Of a stretch of DNA of 31,752 nt, positions 1 to 9,932 are shown piece after piece. The notes below the pieces were generated by a model that saw only the letters and a program-made list of their open reading frames with translations, ran no database searches and was not told the origin of the DNA. The stretch comes from Paracoccaceae bacterium. GTDB lineage: Bacteria > Pseudomonadota > Alphaproteobacteria > Rhodobacterales > Rhodobacteraceae. The stretch is taken from positions 1 to 31,752 of the forward strand of contig WTGT01000023.1 of the NCBI GenBank assembly GCA_011523445.1, given 5' to 3'. A program made the translations under genes and the position numbers. Each line of letters begins with the position of its first letter. Positions within the stretch are counted from its first letter, which is position 1.

Positions 1-77
1 TTATTGGTTGGACTGTTGATGTAATGGTACTATTTTCGCAAATGAAAGAAATGCAAACAAATTCTGGAGAATTATGA
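1..77 (+). other. possible 3' end of an upstream gene
   Basis: The third frame is open from the window edge to a TGA at 75-77. It would overlap the accD start as ATGA, an arrangement typical of translational coupling. The 24 residues it would encode show no motif I recognise. The first frame stops earlier, at 22-24. In several alphaproteobacteria accD follows trpA, but this short tail does not let me identify TrpA. The stretch also holds the accD ribosome binding site, GGAGA at 66-70. Confidence 0.2.
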
Positions 78-991
78 ACTGGATTTCCAATTATGTCCGA
101 CCCAAGCTGAAGTCCATGCTTGATCGCAAGGATGTTCCGGACAATCTATGGACAACTTGCGGTAGTTGTGGGGTCATGATCAATCACCGGACCATGATTC
201 GATCCATGAATGTTTGTCCTGATTGTGATCATCACATGATCATCAGCCCCCGACAAAGGTTCGACACGCTTTTTGATGACAGGATTTACAAGCTTCTGGA
301 AATTGAATCGCCCAGGGAAGACCCACTGTCTTTCAGGGATACCAAAAAATATACCGATCGCTTGAGGACATCCCAAAAAGTCACCGAGGAAAAGGATGCC
401 ATGCTTGTGGCCGAAGGAAATATCGGAAAATTGAAGACCATCGTGGCGGCCCAGGATTTCGAATTCATGGCAGGATCGATGGGCATGTATGTGGGCAATG
501 CCATACTGGCTGCCTGTGAACGATGCCTGAAGGTCAAGGCACCCTTGGTGTTGTTTGCCACGGCTGGCGGTGCCCGGATGCAGGAAGGAATTCTCAGCCT
601 GATGCAAATGCCTCGTTCAACCGTGGGAATCAAACAACTTGCCGATGCCGGATTGCCTTATATTGTAGTTTTGACCAACCCGACCACCGGTGGGGTTACA
701 GCATCCTACGCCATGCTGGGCGACATTCATATTGCTGAACCAAAGGCCCTGATAGGATTTGCCGGTCCACGAGTGATCGAGCAGACCATCAAGGAAAAGT
801 TGCCCGAAGGCTTCCAGCGATCCGAATACCTGCTGGAAAAAGGGATGCTTGACATGGTGGTCCATAGGAAGAAAATGCGGGAAACGATCATGGTTCTGAC
901 TAGACTACTCATGAAAAAACCACCAGCAATCAGAGGTGAAATTACATTTGAGAAGAAATCCGATCAAAAACAATCTTCTCAAACGGACTAA
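74..991 (+). CDS. accD: acetyl-CoA carboxylase carboxyltransferase subunit beta
   Basis: This is the beta subunit of the carboxyltransferase half of acetyl-CoA carboxylase. With AccA it moves the carboxyl group from biotin to acetyl-CoA, giving malonyl-CoA for fatty acid synthesis in the cytoplasm. The N-terminal four-cysteine zinc ribbon is visible at C29, C32, C48 and C51. It is followed by the crotonase-like carboxyltransferase fold with the glycine-rich stretches ATAGGARMQEG and GFAGPRVIEQT. At 305 residues it has the normal length. The ATG at 74 has GGAGA just upstream. The gene is followed after 52 bases by folC on the same strand, the usual alphaproteobacterial pairing, and the two probably share a transcript. 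Confidence 0.97.
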   Translation: MNWISNYVRPKLKSMLDRKDVPDNLWTTCGSCGVMINHRTMIRSMNVCPDCDHHMIISPRQRFDTLFDDRIYKLLEIESPREDPLSFRDTKKYTDRLRTSQKVTEEKDAMLVAEGNIGKLKTIVAAQDFEFMAGSMGMYVGNAILAACERCLKVKAPLVLFATAGGARMQEGILSLMQMPRSTVGIKQLADAGLPYIVVLTNPTTGGVTASYAMLGDIHIAEPKALIGFAGPRVIEQTIKEKLPEGFQRSEYLLEKGMLDMVVHRKKMRETIMVLTRLLMKKPPAIRGEITFEKKSDQKQSSQTD

Positions 992-1043
992 GACAACCTA
1001 AATTATTCTAACCATCCTGCCTGGTAGCCTGGGAGAGTTTCTC

Positions 1044-2318
1044 GTGACTGCATCGACATCCACTGAAATCCTGCATCGGTTGAAATCGCTATACCCGAAA
1101 AGCATTGATCTCACTCTCAACAGACCCAAAAGGCTACTGGCCGAACTGAAGCATCCGGAACGACAACTTCCTCCCGTCATTCATTTTGCTGGAACCAATG
1201 GCAAGGGATCAACCCTGGCCATGGTAAGAGCCGGACTGGAAGCCGCAGGACAGAGAGTTCACAGTTATATTTCTCCCCACCTGACCAAGTTCAATGAAAG
1301 AATAGCCCTGGCTGGTTCCATCATTGAGGAGGACGCCCTGGTTGATGTTCTGCTGGAATGCGAGGCAGTCAATCGGAAACTACCGATTTCCCTTTTCGAA
1401 ATCACGACGGCTGCGGCATTTCTGGCCTTTTCACGGACCAATGCCGATTACCTGCTTTTGGAAGTAGGGCTGGGCGGCAGGCTGGATGCGACCAATGTTG
1501 TCGATCAACCCGAACTGACGGTCATTACACCCATTTCAATTGATCATGAGCAGTATCTGGGAGACACGCTGGCAAAAATTGCCTTTGAGAAGGCCGGTAT
1601 CCTGAAGCAAGGCATACCTTCGGTCATATCCCGTCAGGAACCGGAAGTGCTAGAGGTGATTGAGAGTGTTGCCAAAAGCCGAAATACCCCACTGTTGATA
1701 CAGGACAGGGACTGGTTCGTCAGGGCTGATGCAGACCAATTGATCTATACCGATACAGGTGGTGACATGATCCTGCCGAAACCCAGCCTGGTTGGCGAAC
1801 ACCAGACCATCAATGCCGGTACGGCAATTACCGTTTTGCGATATCTTGGATTCAAGCAGCCCGAAATCAGACAAGCCCTGCTCAAGGCCCGATGGCCTGG
1901 CCGCATGCAACGTTTGCAGACTGGCCCCCTGATTGATAATGCCAACGGATCTGAAATCTGGCTCGATGGAGGTCATAATCCGGCAGCCGGACAGGCACTG
2001 ACAATGACCCTGAACAAACTGCCTTCCAAAAAAACACAGCTGGTTTGTGGAATGTTGGAAACCAAGGATTCAAGGGGGTTCCTCAGAAGCCTGCGTCCAG
2101 CCGCCGATGAACTTTACGGAATCGAGATTCCTGGGGAGGAGTCATCCTTGTCCGCCGACAGTATTGCTTCGGTTGCGAGGGAAGTTGGTTTTGAAACCTT
2201 TACCTCGGAAAGTCCCCTGACCGCAGTCAAAACGATATCGTCCAGCTATCCCAATTCCCGGATACTGGTCTGTGGATCCCTTTATCTCGCTGGTCAGGTA
2301 CTCAAGGAAAACTTTTGA
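1044..2318 (+). CDS. folC: bifunctional folylpolyglutamate synthase/dihydrofolate synthase
   Basis: FolC attaches glutamate to dihydropteroate and then adds further glutamates to folates, using ATP; it is a cytoplasmic Mur-ligase-family enzyme. The P-loop GTNGKGST lies at residues 50-57. It is followed by the family stretch SPHLTKFNERI and, further on, by VGLGGRLDATN and the Mur-ligase motif DGGHNPAA. The 424 residues match the family. The start is a GTG at 1044, chosen because GGGAGAG at 1031-1037 is well spaced and no ATG lies nearby in frame. It follows accD in the same direction and converges on trxA. Whether both activities are present cannot be told from sequence alone. Confidence 0.95.
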   Translation: MTASTSTEILHRLKSLYPKSIDLTLNRPKRLLAELKHPERQLPPVIHFAGTNGKGSTLAMVRAGLEAAGQRVHSYISPHLTKFNERIALAGSIIEEDALVDVLLECEAVNRKLPISLFEITTAAAFLAFSRTNADYLLLEVGLGGRLDATNVVDQPELTVITPISIDHEQYLGDTLAKIAFEKAGILKQGIPSVISRQEPEVLEVIESVAKSRNTPLLIQDRDWFVRADADQLIYTDTGGDMILPKPSLVGEHQTINAGTAITVLRYLGFKQPEIRQALLKARWPGRMQRLQTGPLIDNANGSEIWLDGGHNPAAGQALTMTLNKLPSKKTQLVCGMLETKDSRGFLRSLRPAADELYGIEIPGEESSLSADSIASVAREVGFETFTSESPLTAVKTISSSYPNSRILVCGSLYLAGQVLKENF

Positions 2319-2339
2319 GTTGGCATATCACTGCCAACT
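2318..2339. terminator. stem-loop between convergent folC and trxA
   Basis: A perfect 8-bp inverted repeat, AGTTGGCA at 2318-2325 and TGCCAACT at 2332-2339, encloses a 6-base loop and begins on the last base of the folC stop codon. It sits between two convergent genes, where a bidirectional terminator is expected. No clear T-tract follows on either strand, so intrinsic termination would be weak. It may instead protect the 3' ends of the transcripts. Confidence 0.5.
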
Positions 2340-2359
2340 TGTGCTGATGCAAACCCGAA

Positions 2360-2686
2360 TCAGTCCTCGATGGAACTGTCAATCCACTTTTTAATGGCTG
2401 GTTTGGGAAGTGCACCGGTCAGATTGCCGACAACCTCACCACCCTTGAATATGAACAATGCAGGAATACCCCTGACACCGAGTCTTGATGGAGTGTCCAT
2501 ATTTTCCTCGATATCAACCTTGGCGATTGTCAGGTTGCCATTATACTCGGCCGCCAATTCCTCCAGGACGGGACCTATTTGACGACAGGGTCCACACCAT
2601 TCAGCCCAAAAATCCACCAGAACGGGGTTTGGAGCATTGATTACATCGGCTTCAAAAGATTCGTCTGTTACGTGGATTACACTCAT
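2360..2686 (-). CDS. trxA: thioredoxin 1
   Basis: This small cytoplasmic disulfide reductase is recharged by thioredoxin reductase and serves ribonucleotide reductase and general thiol repair. The active site WCGPC is at residues 30-34, with catalytic C31 and C34. The cis-proline loop RGIPALFIF and the conserved DFWAEW stretch are present. Its 108 residues are the usual length. Translation starts at an ATG whose upstream sequence contains a strong GGAGG site. It is the last gene of the leftward block and begins 23 bases after the addA stop, so it is probably in the addBA operon. A trxA after addA is a common alphaproteobacterial arrangement. Confidence 0.97.
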   Translation of the reverse strand: MSVIHVTDESFEADVINAPNPVLVDFWAEWCGPCRQIGPVLEELAAEYNGNLTIAKVDIEENMDTPSRLGVRGIPALFIFKGGEVVGNLTGALPKPAIKKWIDSSIED

Positions 2687-2709
2687 TTTTCCTCCGGAAT
2701 TTCGGGTAG

Positions 2710-5700
2710 TTAAATTTTGGATTGGGTATCTGCCATTGTAAGTGCTCTTTTCAAGGCATTCAATGTCAATTCTTCAGGTAGTTTACTTAATTCTCCTGTC
2801 TGTGTCCACAAGATGGCAGTCTTGATTTTTTTGTCGGGATAAATTTTTTCGAGAGCTCTGTGATAGGCTCCCATCTGGCGCAATAACCCTTCGGGGGTTT
2901 CATCCACATTGGCTGGTACTAGCTTGTTGGTTTTGAAATCTACAGCCAGAACATGGTCATCGGCAATCACCAGACGGTCTATGTAACCAAAAATGGGTTT
3001 GTTGTCCAATTCGGGGATTTCAGCTGTAATTGCCACTTCCTCAAGATTGATTTCGGAAATATCGAAAAGGAATTTTAAATTCGGATTTTCCAATATGGCA
3101 ATACTGTTGGCAATCCATTCGCTGCGGTCTTTCGTGACGATATCTGGATATTTCAAATCAATCAACTGCTTGCCCCTGATCTCCCATTCGGTTCTCGGAA
3201 TGGCTGGGAGATGTTCCAGAAGGAGGTGAATGACAGTTCCCTTCAGCAATGCGGAATCACTTGTCGTTTCGGTATCAACCTCACCTGACACCACCTTATT
3301 GCCACCTAGGTTGGAAGGAGATTCGGAAAGTTTACCCGGAGTTTCCCATACGGGCATCTTTTCTATCCAATGAGGCAAAATGATATCTTCAGTGCCCTGA
3401 TCATCGGTGTCCTTATCAGGCTCCATTGGCCAGTTTCCCGAAACGATCTTATGTCCCAACTTGCTAGGCATTGAGTCATTCAGGTCAGCACTGAAATCAT
3501 GGTTCGTATTCATCATGTTTTTTCCCAAAACCCAGTGAATCATTTCAAACCAATCTTTGATATCCTCTATGGATTGGGGCAGTTTTTGTCTGGCTTGTAC
3601 ACCACAAATGATCAAACGCGATTCTGCTCTTGTCAAAGCCACATAAAGGAGGCGTAGATATTCTTTCCAGTCTTCAGACTCCAGTTTTTTCAGTCCCAGG
3701 GCAACAGCGTTGGTAATTTCGGGTTTGGTTGACCACAAGGGAAAGTCATCTTCCGCACAAGGAACAATATTTTTACCGGGGTTTCGCAAACTCTTGGTGT
3801 CCGGCAATATGACAATGGGCGATTCCAACCCCTTGGCCCCATGGACAGTCATGACCCTTATTTCGTCCCGTTGCTGCTCCAACTGCCGCTTGATGTTGAC
3901 TGCATCAGGTTCCAACCACTCCAGAAAGCCGGTTAATGAAGGTGTTTCGGAATTTTCATACTCAAGGGCCTGGAACAAAAGCAGATCAAGGGCTTCCAGA
4001 CACGAATCGCCGAGCCGAGCCACAAACAGTGTTCTGCCTGCATAAACAGTTAAAATTGTTTCAAGAAGATCATAGGGAGTTTCCTCATCAACACGGGACA
4101 GAAGTTCCGACAATATACCGTGGGCCCTGGAAAAGTGTTCGGAACTGTCCTTTCCTGTTTCCAATTCAACCCATAGAGAACCAGAACGGCCATGTGCCAA
4201 TCGAAAGATATCATCTTCATCAAATCCGAATAGGGGCGATTTCAAAACAACGGCCAGAGACAAATCATCCTTGGGTACGGATAGGAACAGTAGCAGTGCA
4301 AGAAGGTCATTGACCGCCAGATCATCCGACAAGGTAATTCTGTCCGTTCCTGCCAATGGGAGTTTTGCCTTTTTTAACTCACTGATCAAGGATTTGTATA
4401 TTTGCCCCCTGCTTTGAACCAGTATCAGAATGTCCCCCGGCCGCACTGGTCTAGCCTTGCCGTCATTACCGGTGGGAATCATTTCATTGCCGATCATCCC
4501 TTTTATTTTGCCAACGAGGTTTTGGGCGAGAATCTCTTCCGGCCTCTTCTCCGGTTGAATGAATTTCGGCAAATGCCAGTCCTCTTCATCCAGGGGATCC
4601 CGCTTGGGTACGAGAGGCCATAATTCCACACAACCCGGCAATTTGTCATGATAAGCCTTATGGGGTATGAAGCGGGTATAAAACTGCTCAGGAAAGAGTT
4701 TCAAATACCCGTCAACCAACCTCAGTATTTCATCCGAGGAACGAAAGGAAAACTCCAGATCCTCCTCAATGAATCTCCTGCCGCTTTTCTCGAACTTTTC
4801 CTTGAAAAAGTTCCGTCGTTCACGAAACTTTTCCGGGGCTGCTCCCTGAAAGCCAAAAATGGATTGTTTTTCATCACCAACTGCAAACACCGTTCTGATC
4901 AGATTTCCCCTTTGTCCAGTGCCAGATGTGAACTCCTCGGCCAGAATTGAAACTATTTCCCATTGTTTGGTGTTGACATCCTGTGCTTCATCAACCAGGA
5001 TGTGATCAATCTCCTCATCAAGGCGATAGAGAATCCACTGGGAAATATCCCGATCCTGTAATATATCCAATACCTTGGTCAGAAGATCATCAAAGTCCAG
5101 CCAGGCATTTTTGATTTTTATTTCCTTATAGGCATCAAGGATTTTCCCGGCAAATTGATGAAGCAACAGGGTCTTTCGTGCGCCCTGAAAATTCTCCTCG
5201 CTTATTTTGGCCTGCGATAGGTGTTCGGCAAAACTCTCAAATGCGGCAACAAATGTATTTCCCATCATTTCTTTGGTTCCTGTGGTAGGGAACTTGGCTA
5301 TCGAATAGGGCTCTTTACTGCTGGGGCCGGTAAGCATACACTTGGCCAATTGGAGGGCTATGATATTGGTATTTTCGGTTTCCAATGCTTCAGCCAGCAG
5401 TTTCCCTTTTGTTTTGTCGGTTATGGAACCCTTCAGCAGATAGGGTATCATGGATTTGATCAGCTGGATGTTTCCCGGGGTTATCGAATTGACGAGACTT
5501 GTCTCGTTCCAGCCTTCCTGTACGTCAAATTTTTTCCAGATGAAATCCTTGCTGGCTTCTCCCGTGAAATAATCCCTTTTGTCAAAGATATCCTTGGTGA
5601 ATTGCTTGAGGTTTTCATAATCCAGATATTTGGAAAGTTGTCCAACAATCTCCCTATCTGTCTCGACCAAGTCGTTAAGAAGATCAATCTGGATGTTCCT

Positions 5701-6168
5701 GGATTTACGATCATCAATCAACTTGAACTGGGGAGAAACACCCGCTTCCAGCGGGAATTGTTTCAACAAGGTAGTTGCAAAGGAATGGAAGGTTTGAATT
5801 TTCATGCCTCCGGGTGTTTCGAGAGCCCTGGCAAAGAGAGTACGCGCTGAATCTAGTTTTTCGGGAGTCAGTGAGCTTTCGTCTTCCCCAAGATTCAGAA
5901 GCCTGTCCCTGAGGTTTTCATTGGAGAGCATGGCCCAACCGCCGAGAGTTTCACCAAGTCGATTGAGCATGTTGGTGGCTGCTGCATTGGTAAAGGTAAT
6001 GCAAAGAATCTTTTGTGGGGATGTTCCGGCAAGCAACAAGCGAACCACCCGGTTGGTCAATACCCGGGTCTTGCCTGAACCGGCATTGGCCAATACCCAG
6101 GAGGATTCAAGCGGATTGGCAGCCTTGACCTGAGGCAGGGTGGCGTCGTCAAATCTTCTGCTAACCAT
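2710..6168 (-). CDS. addA: double-strand break repair helicase-nuclease AddA
   Basis: AddA is the UvrD-like helicase and nuclease subunit of the AddAB complex, which resects double-strand ends for RecA loading; it is the functional counterpart of RecBCD. From the ATG at 6168 the protein has 1152 residues. Walker A (ANAGSGKT) is at 27-34, the helicase motif II acidic pair (VDEAQD) is at about 393, motif VI (YVALTRAE) is around 847, and the RecB-type nuclease motif (VDFKTNK) has D1077 and K1079. An upstream start 96 bases earlier is possible but would run deep into addB. The chosen ATG overlaps the addB stop by a few bases, follows a GGTGG stretch and fits the family N-terminus. Expression is probably coupled to addB. 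Confidence 0.95.
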   Translation of the reverse strand: MVSRRFDDATLPQVKAANPLESSWVLANAGSGKTRVLTNRVVRLLLAGTSPQKILCITFTNAAATNMLNRLGETLGGWAMLSNENLRDRLLNLGEDESSLTPEKLDSARTLFARALETPGGMKIQTFHSFATTLLKQFPLEAGVSPQFKLIDDRKSRNIQIDLLNDLVETDREIVGQLSKYLDYENLKQFTKDIFDKRDYFTGEASKDFIWKKFDVQEGWNETSLVNSITPGNIQLIKSMIPYLLKGSITDKTKGKLLAEALETENTNIIALQLAKCMLTGPSSKEPYSIAKFPTTGTKEMMGNTFVAAFESFAEHLSQAKISEENFQGARKTLLLHQFAGKILDAYKEIKIKNAWLDFDDLLTKVLDILQDRDISQWILYRLDEEIDHILVDEAQDVNTKQWEIVSILAEEFTSGTGQRGNLIRTVFAVGDEKQSIFGFQGAAPEKFRERRNFFKEKFEKSGRRFIEEDLEFSFRSSDEILRLVDGYLKLFPEQFYTRFIPHKAYHDKLPGCVELWPLVPKRDPLDEEDWHLPKFIQPEKRPEEILAQNLVGKIKGMIGNEMIPTGNDGKARPVRPGDILILVQSRGQIYKSLISELKKAKLPLAGTDRITLSDDLAVNDLLALLLFLSVPKDDLSLAVVLKSPLFGFDEDDIFRLAHGRSGSLWVELETGKDSSEHFSRAHGILSELLSRVDEETPYDLLETILTVYAGRTLFVARLGDSCLEALDLLLFQALEYENSETPSLTGFLEWLEPDAVNIKRQLEQQRDEIRVMTVHGAKGLESPIVILPDTKSLRNPGKNIVPCAEDDFPLWSTKPEITNAVALGLKKLESEDWKEYLRLLYVALTRAESRLIICGVQARQKLPQSIEDIKDWFEMIHWVLGKNMMNTNHDFSADLNDSMPSKLGHKIVSGNWPMEPDKDTDDQGTEDIILPHWIEKMPVWETPGKLSESPSNLGGNKVVSGEVDTETTSDSALLKGTVIHLLLEHLPAIPRTEWEIRGKQLIDLKYPDIVTKDRSEWIANSIAILENPNLKFLFDISEINLEEVAITAEIPELDNKPIFGYIDRLVIADDHVLAVDFKTNKLVPANVDETPEGLLRQMGAYHRALEKIYPDKKIKTAILWTQTGELSKLPEELTLNALKRALTMADTQSKI

Positions 6169-9121
6169 CACCCACCCGTTGAAATAGTGGTTCATCCGTG
6201 TCTTCCCACTCGCCATATCTGGCAAGATGGTCGTAATCATTGGATTGGGTCCCCACACCTCCATATCGTCGGGAGATATAACCTGTTGTTGGGTTCTGGT
6301 AGAGAACGACCAGATCCTGGAATTTGTTCCAGTCTCTCATGAAGGTATCTTCACCGGATTTGTTCCACCGTTCAACCTCCCGCAATTCAGGTTTTCTACC
6401 AATACCGATATATGCTGCTCTTGAAACGGTACCTCCAACTATCTCATCAAAGGCTCCCTTTTCCGCCATGATGGCCTGAAGGGGGATTTGCTTTTCGTAG
6501 AGGACAATTTGCTTGGTACTGGGGATTGCACCGGATTTGTAATCGAAAAGATGCCAACAGTCGGCCGGTTCATGTTCCACATCTATCCGGTCACATTTCG
6601 CTGTAAGGGTAAAATCGAGGTTCTCGAAGTAATGTTCTCCCAAGACCTCCATGATCTCCGGTTCGGTTTTAGTGCGAAGTGTTTTTTCAATTTTCAAAAG
6701 TTCCTTTGCATTATGTTCCAGAGTTGACAACCAGACTTCCTCAACGACCGGTAATGTACCGGTGTTGCTCAAAACTTCTCTGGCAATATCCATGAGTCTT
6801 TCGGTTTCAACCACATCCTGATCGTCATCAAAAACTGCCATAAACTGTTCCATGATTGTATGGAGCTTGATACCCCTCAAGAGGTAACTGGGTTCCACTT
6901 TCAGGCGGTATACAGGTTTGAATTTCAGGATGTCCCTGGCATAAATGGCGTAAGGATCGGTTATCAGTGTCCTGACCGCTGTCACGCTGATTTTTTTAGG
7001 ACGAGAAATGAGTGGTGGGGATGGTTGTGGCCTGGAATAGGGGATTTGCCGACTTTGGGGTTTTTCAAAGTTTTCAGCCAGTAGCAACCATTGGTCTCCA
7101 CGTGCTTTCATGCTCTCCAATGCTGTAATTCCCTCTGGGTCAAGTCCGGACAGCAGGTTTTTCAAGCGGCTGAGCCATCTCGATGGGGTTGTCGGATCGC
7201 CATCACCAAGTGTGCTTCTGGAAAGTATCACTTCCTTGCAAGAAACAATTTGTTGAAAGTCATGTGCCATCAAGCCAATCCGGGTCTCTGGCAAATTCAA
7301 GCCAATCTGACTGCGTAGGTTGCGGTTCAGCCAAGGGTCTTGACCGGGGAATCTGGGCCATGAACCTTCATTCATGCCTCCAGCAATCAACAAATCCGGG
7401 GATTGCATCCGGGCATCTTCAGTATTCCAGAAATACAGATTGGGTGTGGTTTCAGCGGAATTCGATATCTGTATTTCACTGGCCAGCCCGTAAAACAGCT
7501 CGATATATTCATTTGAAGAGATTGTTCCCGATATGGAAGAAGCCCTCCAAATCCTGTTGAATAGATTTTCTACCTGCTTTGTTGCCTGGTCACCGTTTCC
7601 CCAAAACAATGCCGATTGCCCACCGGGACCTTCTGCCAAATTTGCTGCAATTGCCTTGTGGAGGCCAACATACTTTTCCAGAGTACCTTCGGTGGCTTGT
7701 TCAAGCTTGTCTATATTGTCTTTAAACCAATCGAACCATTCTAGCGCGTTTTCTACCTGTTTGCCTCGCGACCAACTGTACGTCTGTTTCATGGGATCGT
7801 ATTCCGGACCCTTGGAGCGAATGAAATATTCAAGGTCCGAAGCGAGTTCCTTGTGGTTTTCCTGGTCGGGACCAGAATTGGTCAAGGGATGTTTCAACAG
7901 TGCAACAAACTCTTCGGGACTGGCCTCCTTGCCCATTAAATTTGCAATACTTTGCAAAAAAGTACCCATGGAAGTTTGTAACAAATTGTCATTCCGGGAG
8001 TTTCGGGGATTGAGATTCCACTTTCTGAGAGTTGCCTTAACCCTCCTTATCAAGGATCTGTCTGGAGTAACCAGTGCAGCAGTCCTGTTATCTTCTAAAG
8101 CCTTTTTCATTTGCAAGGCGATGGTGACAGCTTCAATCCTCAAAGAGGGAGCCTCGACCAGGGTCAATCCTTCCGTTGCCTCCTTCAGATTGGCGAGTTT
8201 TGGTCCCTCCGATTGCCATTGGTTGGTAACTGGCGCAGGTCGCAAGGCAAGAGAAATCAGGGAATTGCGGGGGAGGTTTCGTTCAATTTCCCCGGTCCAG
8301 TGAGGAATATCCCCTGGTAATATGCCCAGATTGATGGCAAGTTGGTAAAATCTGTACTGAGGGTGGTCAATCTGGAATGTTTTGCTTTCCATCTTTTCCC
8401 AAACGCCTTCCGGCAGATCAAAATCAAAGCAGGGAAGTACCAGTGCCCCCTGAGGCAGAGATGCCACCTTTTGCATAAAGTATTGGGTTGCTCCAACCGA
8501 ACCCGTGGAACCAGCCACGATGACGGGATGATTTGGCGGATTGGTTTCCCAACTTGAAACAAGGGCATCGATGACCAGCCTAAGCCTTGCCTCCTCACTC
8601 GGTGTATTCGAGGTTTTGACAAAACCGGTCAGGATTTCCAGGAATTTCAGGCTTTCCTTCCAATGTGAGGACAAGTTGGTTTGATCGACTTCCTTGAGCT
8701 CATCTGGGCCAATATTTTCCTCGTTGAGTTCCTGTAATAGAGACTCAAGTGATTTGGTAAGTTCATACTGGGCCAAATGGGAGGCAAACCGATGGTCCTT
8801 TTCAAGCAATTTCTTGATGATTTGCATCAGTTCCAAACGTATGCGGAGGGTTGATGCTGGCAGGGGTATTGCCGGGAATCGGGCATCCCTTTTCAAATCG
8901 GTAAGTAGGGACAGTTTGGGGATAAAAGTATTCTTGTGCTCAATGAATCTGGCAATAACAGCCTGCCTCAGGCTATTCGTGGTGAGGTAAATTTCCACAC
9001 GTGCCATGTCTTCGGGGTTGGCATCCTTCATCCTATCAAGTAGCCCATCAACAAAGACATTGGCAAAATCACAACCCGGATGAACTGCGAATACTCTGGG
9101 ATTGTTTTGTTGAGAGAACAT
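6161..9121 (-). CDS. addB: double-strand break repair protein AddB
   Basis: AddB is the second subunit of the AddAB helicase-nuclease. It supplies a C-terminal PD-(D/E)XK nuclease that cuts the other strand. The nuclease core is visible near the end, with CDRID at 843-847 and the catalytic FDYKSG at 859-864 (D860, K862). The N-terminal helicase-like half has lost a proper Walker A: the position carries AGSTGSVGAT, which is common for AddB of this group. The 986 residues match alphaproteobacterial AddB. The stop overlaps the addA start by 8 bases. I see no good ribosome binding site before the ATG at 9121. The 124 bases upstream, up to the end of murU, show no obvious gene. Confidence 0.93.
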   Translation of the reverse strand: MFSQQNNPRVFAVHPGCDFANVFVDGLLDRMKDANPEDMARVEIYLTTNSLRQAVIARFIEHKNTFIPKLSLLTDLKRDARFPAIPLPASTLRIRLELMQIIKKLLEKDHRFASHLAQYELTKSLESLLQELNEENIGPDELKEVDQTNLSSHWKESLKFLEILTGFVKTSNTPSEEARLRLVIDALVSSWETNPPNHPVIVAGSTGSVGATQYFMQKVASLPQGALVLPCFDFDLPEGVWEKMESKTFQIDHPQYRFYQLAINLGILPGDIPHWTGEIERNLPRNSLISLALRPAPVTNQWQSEGPKLANLKEATEGLTLVEAPSLRIEAVTIALQMKKALEDNRTAALVTPDRSLIRRVKATLRKWNLNPRNSRNDNLLQTSMGTFLQSIANLMGKEASPEEFVALLKHPLTNSGPDQENHKELASDLEYFIRSKGPEYDPMKQTYSWSRGKQVENALEWFDWFKDNIDKLEQATEGTLEKYVGLHKAIAANLAEGPGGQSALFWGNGDQATKQVENLFNRIWRASSISGTISSNEYIELFYGLASEIQISNSAETTPNLYFWNTEDARMQSPDLLIAGGMNEGSWPRFPGQDPWLNRNLRSQIGLNLPETRIGLMAHDFQQIVSCKEVILSRSTLGDGDPTTPSRWLSRLKNLLSGLDPEGITALESMKARGDQWLLLAENFEKPQSRQIPYSRPQPSPPLISRPKKISVTAVRTLITDPYAIYARDILKFKPVYRLKVEPSYLLRGIKLHTIMEQFMAVFDDDQDVVETERLMDIAREVLSNTGTLPVVEEVWLSTLEHNAKELLKIEKTLRTKTEPEIMEVLGEHYFENLDFTLTAKCDRIDVEHEPADCWHLFDYKSGAIPSTKQIVLYEKQIPLQAIMAEKGAFDEIVGGTVSRAAYIGIGRKPELREVERWNKSGEDTFMRDWNKFQDLVVLYQNPTTGYISRRYGGVGTQSNDYDHLARYGEWEDTDEPLFQRVGDG

Positions 9122-9245
9122 TCAGTCTGTAATTGGGGTTAAGGTGTTGATAATAAATTCGGATTGAAGTGTATTGATGAAGGTTGGTACATATTCAAGT
9201 AGTAAGATTTTGGTCAATTCTTGTGGAATGAAAAACCATTCGGTT

Positions 9246-9914
9246 TCATAATATCTTTCTTATGGTTTCAATACCATAAGGTGTATCAATTACTGCCCAT
9301 TTTCCATCATAAATCAAACCCTTTATTCTTTTATTGTGGATTAACCGGTCCCAGATCGCATTGAGGGAAAACACCCTACCAAACTCGCTACTGATCACCG
9401 AAGGGCTGATTAACTGAGCACCGAGGTAAACCAGCCCGGTGTCTTGACTTGATCTTCTTGTCAGATTGCCACCGGAATCGATGACAAAATCGCCCTTGCC
9501 CTGATATCCAAAGGTATTCTTCCTAGCCCCCAAAACCAAAAGGGCATCCATTTCCTGTTCATTCCAATAATCGGCAAGCAAGGACAGTGGGTTTTGGCCA
9601 AACCAGTAATTATCGGAATTCAAGGTAAATACCGGATTGGTACCGAGATGAGGGAGGGCATTGAGCAATCCACCACCTGTATCTAGTATATCCGGTTCTT
9701 CGATAATTACTTTGGCCGTGGAACTAGAAGCCAGATGATCAACAATCCTGTGGCTGAGATAATGGGCATTGACAACAATGTTGGTGATGCCAGCCTCTCT
9801 GGTCACGTCCAGAGCATGGTCCAGAAGTGTCGTATTGCCTACCTTGATCAGGGGCTTGGGGTCATCCTTGACCAAATTTGCCAAACGGATTCCAAAACCC
9901 GCTGCGAAAATCAT
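9246..9914 (-). CDS. murU: MurNAc-1-phosphate uridylyltransferase-like nucleotidyltransferase
   Basis: This is a sugar-phosphate nucleotidyltransferase. Next to an AmgK-type kinase it most likely turns MurNAc-alpha-1-phosphate plus UTP into UDP-MurNAc, part of the peptidoglycan recycling shortcut that bypasses MurA/MurB. The signature loop AAGFGIRL is at residues 4-11 and PKPL follows at about 19. The acidic metal-binding LNSDNYW lies mid-protein. At 222 residues it has MurU length. An in-frame TAA, which is the amgK stop, lies 21 bases upstream, so the ATG at 9914 is the first possible ATG. The ribosome binding site is poor, which suggests coupling to amgK. The sugar specificity is inferred from context. 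Confidence 0.85.
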   Translation of the reverse strand: MIFAAGFGIRLANLVKDDPKPLIKVGNTTLLDHALDVTREAGITNIVVNAHYLSHRIVDHLASSSTAKVIIEEPDILDTGGGLLNALPHLGTNPVFTLNSDNYWFGQNPLSLLADYWNEQEMDALLVLGARKNTFGYQGKGDFVIDSGGNLTRRSSQDTGLVYLGAQLISPSVISSEFGRVFSLNAIWDRLIHNKRIKGLIYDGKWAVIDTPYGIETIRKIL

Positions 9915-9932
9915 TGCCGAATGTGGTTTGAT

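Noticed and set aside
5221..5850. 209-codon open frame on the plus strand inside addA
   Set aside because: It is antisense to the well-supported AddA helicase region and resembles no protein family. The same holds for the 256-codon frame at 7533-8303 inside addB.
6169..6264. Extended AddA N-terminus of 32 residues
   Set aside because: It would overlap addB by about 100 bases, whereas the internal ATG at 6168 fits the operon overlap and the family start just before Walker A.
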